NCBI GenBank assembly: GCA_002049455.2
Contig: KV918959.1
Coordinates: 1 to 64,000 of the forward strand
Source: Porphyra umbilicalis
Taxonomy: Eukaryota; Rhodophyta; Bangiophyceae; Bangiales; Bangiaceae
Length of the DNA: 64,000 nt
Direction: 5' to 3'
Positions 62,347 through 64,000 of this stretch are shown here, one piece after another. Within the stretch, counting starts at the first letter, position 1; each line of letters begins with the position of its first letter. The position numbers were made by a program, and so were the translations under genes. The notes beneath the pieces are model-generated. The model saw only the letters and a program-made list of their open reading frames with translations. It was not told where the DNA came from and did not search any database.

Positions 62347-63387
62347 ATGGACAAGGACACGCGGTGCCTCGCAGAGCAATGTCTGGAACGGCATGAGCTG
62401 TTGGAGCCTGATCGGGTACCTGGCCAGTACCTGTACACGGCCTTCGCCTATCGAGAATGGAACTGGTCGGACAAGGAACAAAAGAACCTGTGCTCTGGTC
62501 TCAAGTCCTTACGCGTCAAGATGGAGGAACCGCGCACATTCATCATGAACGTTAGGGCGCTTGTGGACAAGGCAAACAAACAATTTTCGGCTGGCGCAAT
62601 CGGCGGCCCACCGGTGGATTTTGATCCTGCGTTCGTCTGCCCCAAGTACGTCAGCATGTACCGCACATATGACAAGCAGGTGGGGGCAGGCGCGGACCAG
62701 CCCAATGACGCCATCTTTGTCAAGAAGAGCACGGGGATCGACTGGGCCAACCCCTCCAAATGTGAAGAATACCGCACCTGGGTCGACGCGGAGGTGCGCG
62801 TTCTTGAGAAGCTGTCCCGCACGCCGCACCCGAATATAGTCGCCTACCACGGCTGTGTAGTGAAGGACGGCCTCATCGTCGGCATTGCGCTCGAGAAGTG
62901 CGTCAAGGACCTGTCAGAGCGTCTCCAAGACACGAAGACACCGCTCGACATTGACAAGTGCCTCGTGCAGATCGCCGCAGCGCTCATCCACATCCATGGC
63001 CTGGGCTACTGCCATAATGACATCAAGCCACAAAATGTCATGGTCCGAGCCGACGGCTCGGTCGCGTTGATCGATTTTGACTCGTGCCTGCCCATCGCGG
63101 AGCAGCTAGACAAGGGGAAGGGCACGACCCTGAAGTGGGGCGACCTTGCGGCCAAGACGAGTAGCTCGAAGAATGACTGGCTCGGGTTGGCGCTGCTGGA
63201 GGAGTACATGCGCGACCCGACGGCGGACAAGTGGGGGTACTCCAAAGTCGTCCTCAGTGGTGGTGGCGGTCGCGACGGTGGCAGCCGTGGAAACTGCAAC
63301 ACCAGCGGCGGCGGCGGCAGCGGCGGCAGCGGCGGCGGCGGCGGCGGGACGGGTAGCGGCACCGGCGTGGGCGAGAAGAAGGGGTAA
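62347..63387 (+). CDS. Protein kinase-like protein with poly-Gly tail
   Basis: A 346-residue protein from the first in-frame ATG (62347). After a leader of about 100 residues comes a kinase-like fold: FVKKST (possible VAIK lysine), EVRVLEKL (helix C glutamate), HPNIVAYHG, YCHNDIKPQNVM (catalytic loop with HND in place of HRD) and LIDFDSC (magnesium loop with DFD instead of DFG). NDWLGLALLEEYM corresponds to the helix F region, after which the fold is cut short: the C-lobe is abbreviated and the protein ends in about 45 Gly/Ser residues then VGEKKG. The catalytic Asp and the lysine two residues later (D-I-K-P-Q-N) remain, so activity is possible; the DFD change and short C-lobe could equally mean a pseudokinase. 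Substrate unknown. Confidence 0.75.
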   Translation: MDKDTRCLAEQCLERHELLEPDRVPGQYLYTAFAYREWNWSDKEQKNLCSGLKSLRVKMEEPRTFIMNVRALVDKANKQFSAGAIGGPPVDFDPAFVCPKYVSMYRTYDKQVGAGADQPNDAIFVKKSTGIDWANPSKCEEYRTWVDAEVRVLEKLSRTPHPNIVAYHGCVVKDGLIVGIALEKCVKDLSERLQDTKTPLDIDKCLVQIAAALIHIHGLGYCHNDIKPQNVMVRADGSVALIDFDSCLPIAEQLDKGKGTTLKWGDLAAKTSSSKNDWLGLALLEEYMRDPTADKWGYSKVVLSGGGGRDGGSRGNCNTSGGGGSGGSGGGGGGTGSGTGVGEKKG

Positions 63388-63847
63388 ACCCGTGAGTTGT
63401 TGCGTGGGTGGTGTGGCGAGTTGAGCAGGCGGCTGTTGCCCACCCACGGGGGTCACCGGCAATAGTCGAGGCCCTTCCGCTGGCGGTGGGACGAGCTGTT
63501 GCAGGCCTTGCATGCGGCGGGGTGACGACCGGCGGTGGAGGCACACCGCCGCACCCGACCGTATAAGAGGTCGGTCGCCGGTCGCCATATGTCAAACGCC
63601 CGGCGCCTCAGCTTTCCACCCCGTGATACGCGCCCCCGCCTTCCCCGACTATGTCGCGCGTCGTCTCGTTTTTTGTTTTGTTTTCTTGTCGTGGCACCCC
63701 GCCCCCCTGGGTCCATGGTGCCTCTTCTCTTTCTTTCTTTCTTTGTACGCTAGGAGCTCGGAACTGCTCCCGTCGTGCCTTTGGGCTCGGCTAGACGTCT
63801 TTGAGTGGAAGACGCGCCCGAGCCACCCACGTTGAAAAAGAACCACT
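63388..63847. other. Intergenic region with a candidate promoter
   Basis: A TATAAG lies near 63562 between short inverted CCGACC/GGTCGG arms, and a TTTC repeat at about 63728-63745 follows. These could be promoter features of the gene starting at 63848; weak evidence. Confidence 0.25.
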
Positions 63848-64000
63848 ATGTCCTTGGAGCCCCAGGGGCAGCGGAGCGGCGAAACGTGGGCAGTGCCGGT
63901 GGCTGGCCGTTTGGCGGCGTTGCCGTGTGGCGTCCCCCCAAGCGAGCGCACCGACTGCGATGGCGCGTACCGGTGGCCGGCGCCCCCATGCCAGTCGTGG
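63848..64000 (+). CDS. Partial coding sequence running off the window
   Basis: An ATG in the context CACTATGT opens a frame that stays open to the end of the window (51 codons): MSLEPQGQRSGETWAVPVAG, then SERTDCDGAYRWPAPPCQSW. Composition is more protein-like than the low-complexity frames nearby. Too short to identify. Confidence 0.35.
   Translation, partial: MSLEPQGQRSGETWAVPVAGRLAALPCGVPPSERTDCDGAYRWPAPPCQSW

Noticed and set aside
1-64000. Giant-virus or bacterial origin of the window
   Set aside because: The polymerase, SNF2, sirtuin and ankyrin set prompted the idea, but the GT-AG intron, multiple eukaryotic transposon classes, plastid-type leaders and lack of operon structure fit a nuclear genome.
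1-64000. tRNA or rRNA genes
   Set aside because: I looked for cloverleaf-type arms and conserved rRNA words and saw none that I could support.

Overview
The window looks like nuclear DNA of a GC-rich, intron-poor eukaryote. The host genes are eukaryotic: a plant/protist-type organellar family A DNA polymerase, a sirtuin, a BAR-like protein, a CPA1 Na+/H+ exchanger, a TMEM198-like membrane protein, a Rad5/16-like SNF2 ATPase with one clear GT-AG intron, ankyrin repeats and a protein kinase. Start codons sit in Kozak-like contexts, and there are no operons or Shine-Dalgarno sites. Very high GC, one-exon genes, long G/C homopolymers and plastid-style leaders make a red alga (bangiophyte, Porphyra-like) my best guess; this is inference.

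Layout. 0.8-3.6 kb: organellar DNA polymerase (+). 4.2-5.8 kb: sirtuin (-). 6.5-7.6 kb: BAR-like protein with an RS-rich tail (-). 8.9-11.7 kb: Na+/H+ exchanger (+). 11.7-15.0 kb: GC-rich low-complexity DNA with a 35-bp tandem repeat. 15.1-16.4 kb: secreted glycine-rich repeat protein (-). 17.3-18.3 kb: probable plastid membrane protein (+). 21.8-23.5 kb: single-span surface protein with GGGGGKPN repeats (+). 24.9-26.2 kb: TMEM198-like protein (+). 27.1-27.8 kb: small single-span protein (-). 28.5-33.0 kb: SNF2 ATPase, two exons (-). 33-36.8 kb: low-complexity DNA.

36.8-58.3 kb is one ankyrin-repeat gene (-) of about 1.9 kb split by four mobile elements: a copia LTR element (37388-43265), a 1.66-kb TIR element (44191-45849), a 6.66-kb element with CCCTAC ends (46041-52701) that itself contains a 3.8-kb pogo-like transposon (47187-50982), and a 5.4-kb Tnp2 (CACTA-like) element with CCCTAC ends (52866-58271) that is itself hit by a 441-bp MITE (55390-55830). 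At each host junction, counting the target duplication once makes the ankyrin reading frame continue. Two in-frame stops in the host pieces mark it as a decayed gene. 58.3-61.5 kb is a dense nest of smaller repeats, including related TA-flanked MITEs and a 0.7-kb direct duplication. A kinase gene (62.3-63.4 kb) and the start of another gene (63.8 kb onward) close the window.

A cross-cutting oddity: several otherwise good genes (sirtuin, glycine-rich protein, 17.3-kb membrane protein, pogo transposase) change reading frame, in most cases at or next to long G or C runs. Homopolymer length error in the assembly is the simplest reading, but slippage or unrecognised introns are possible.
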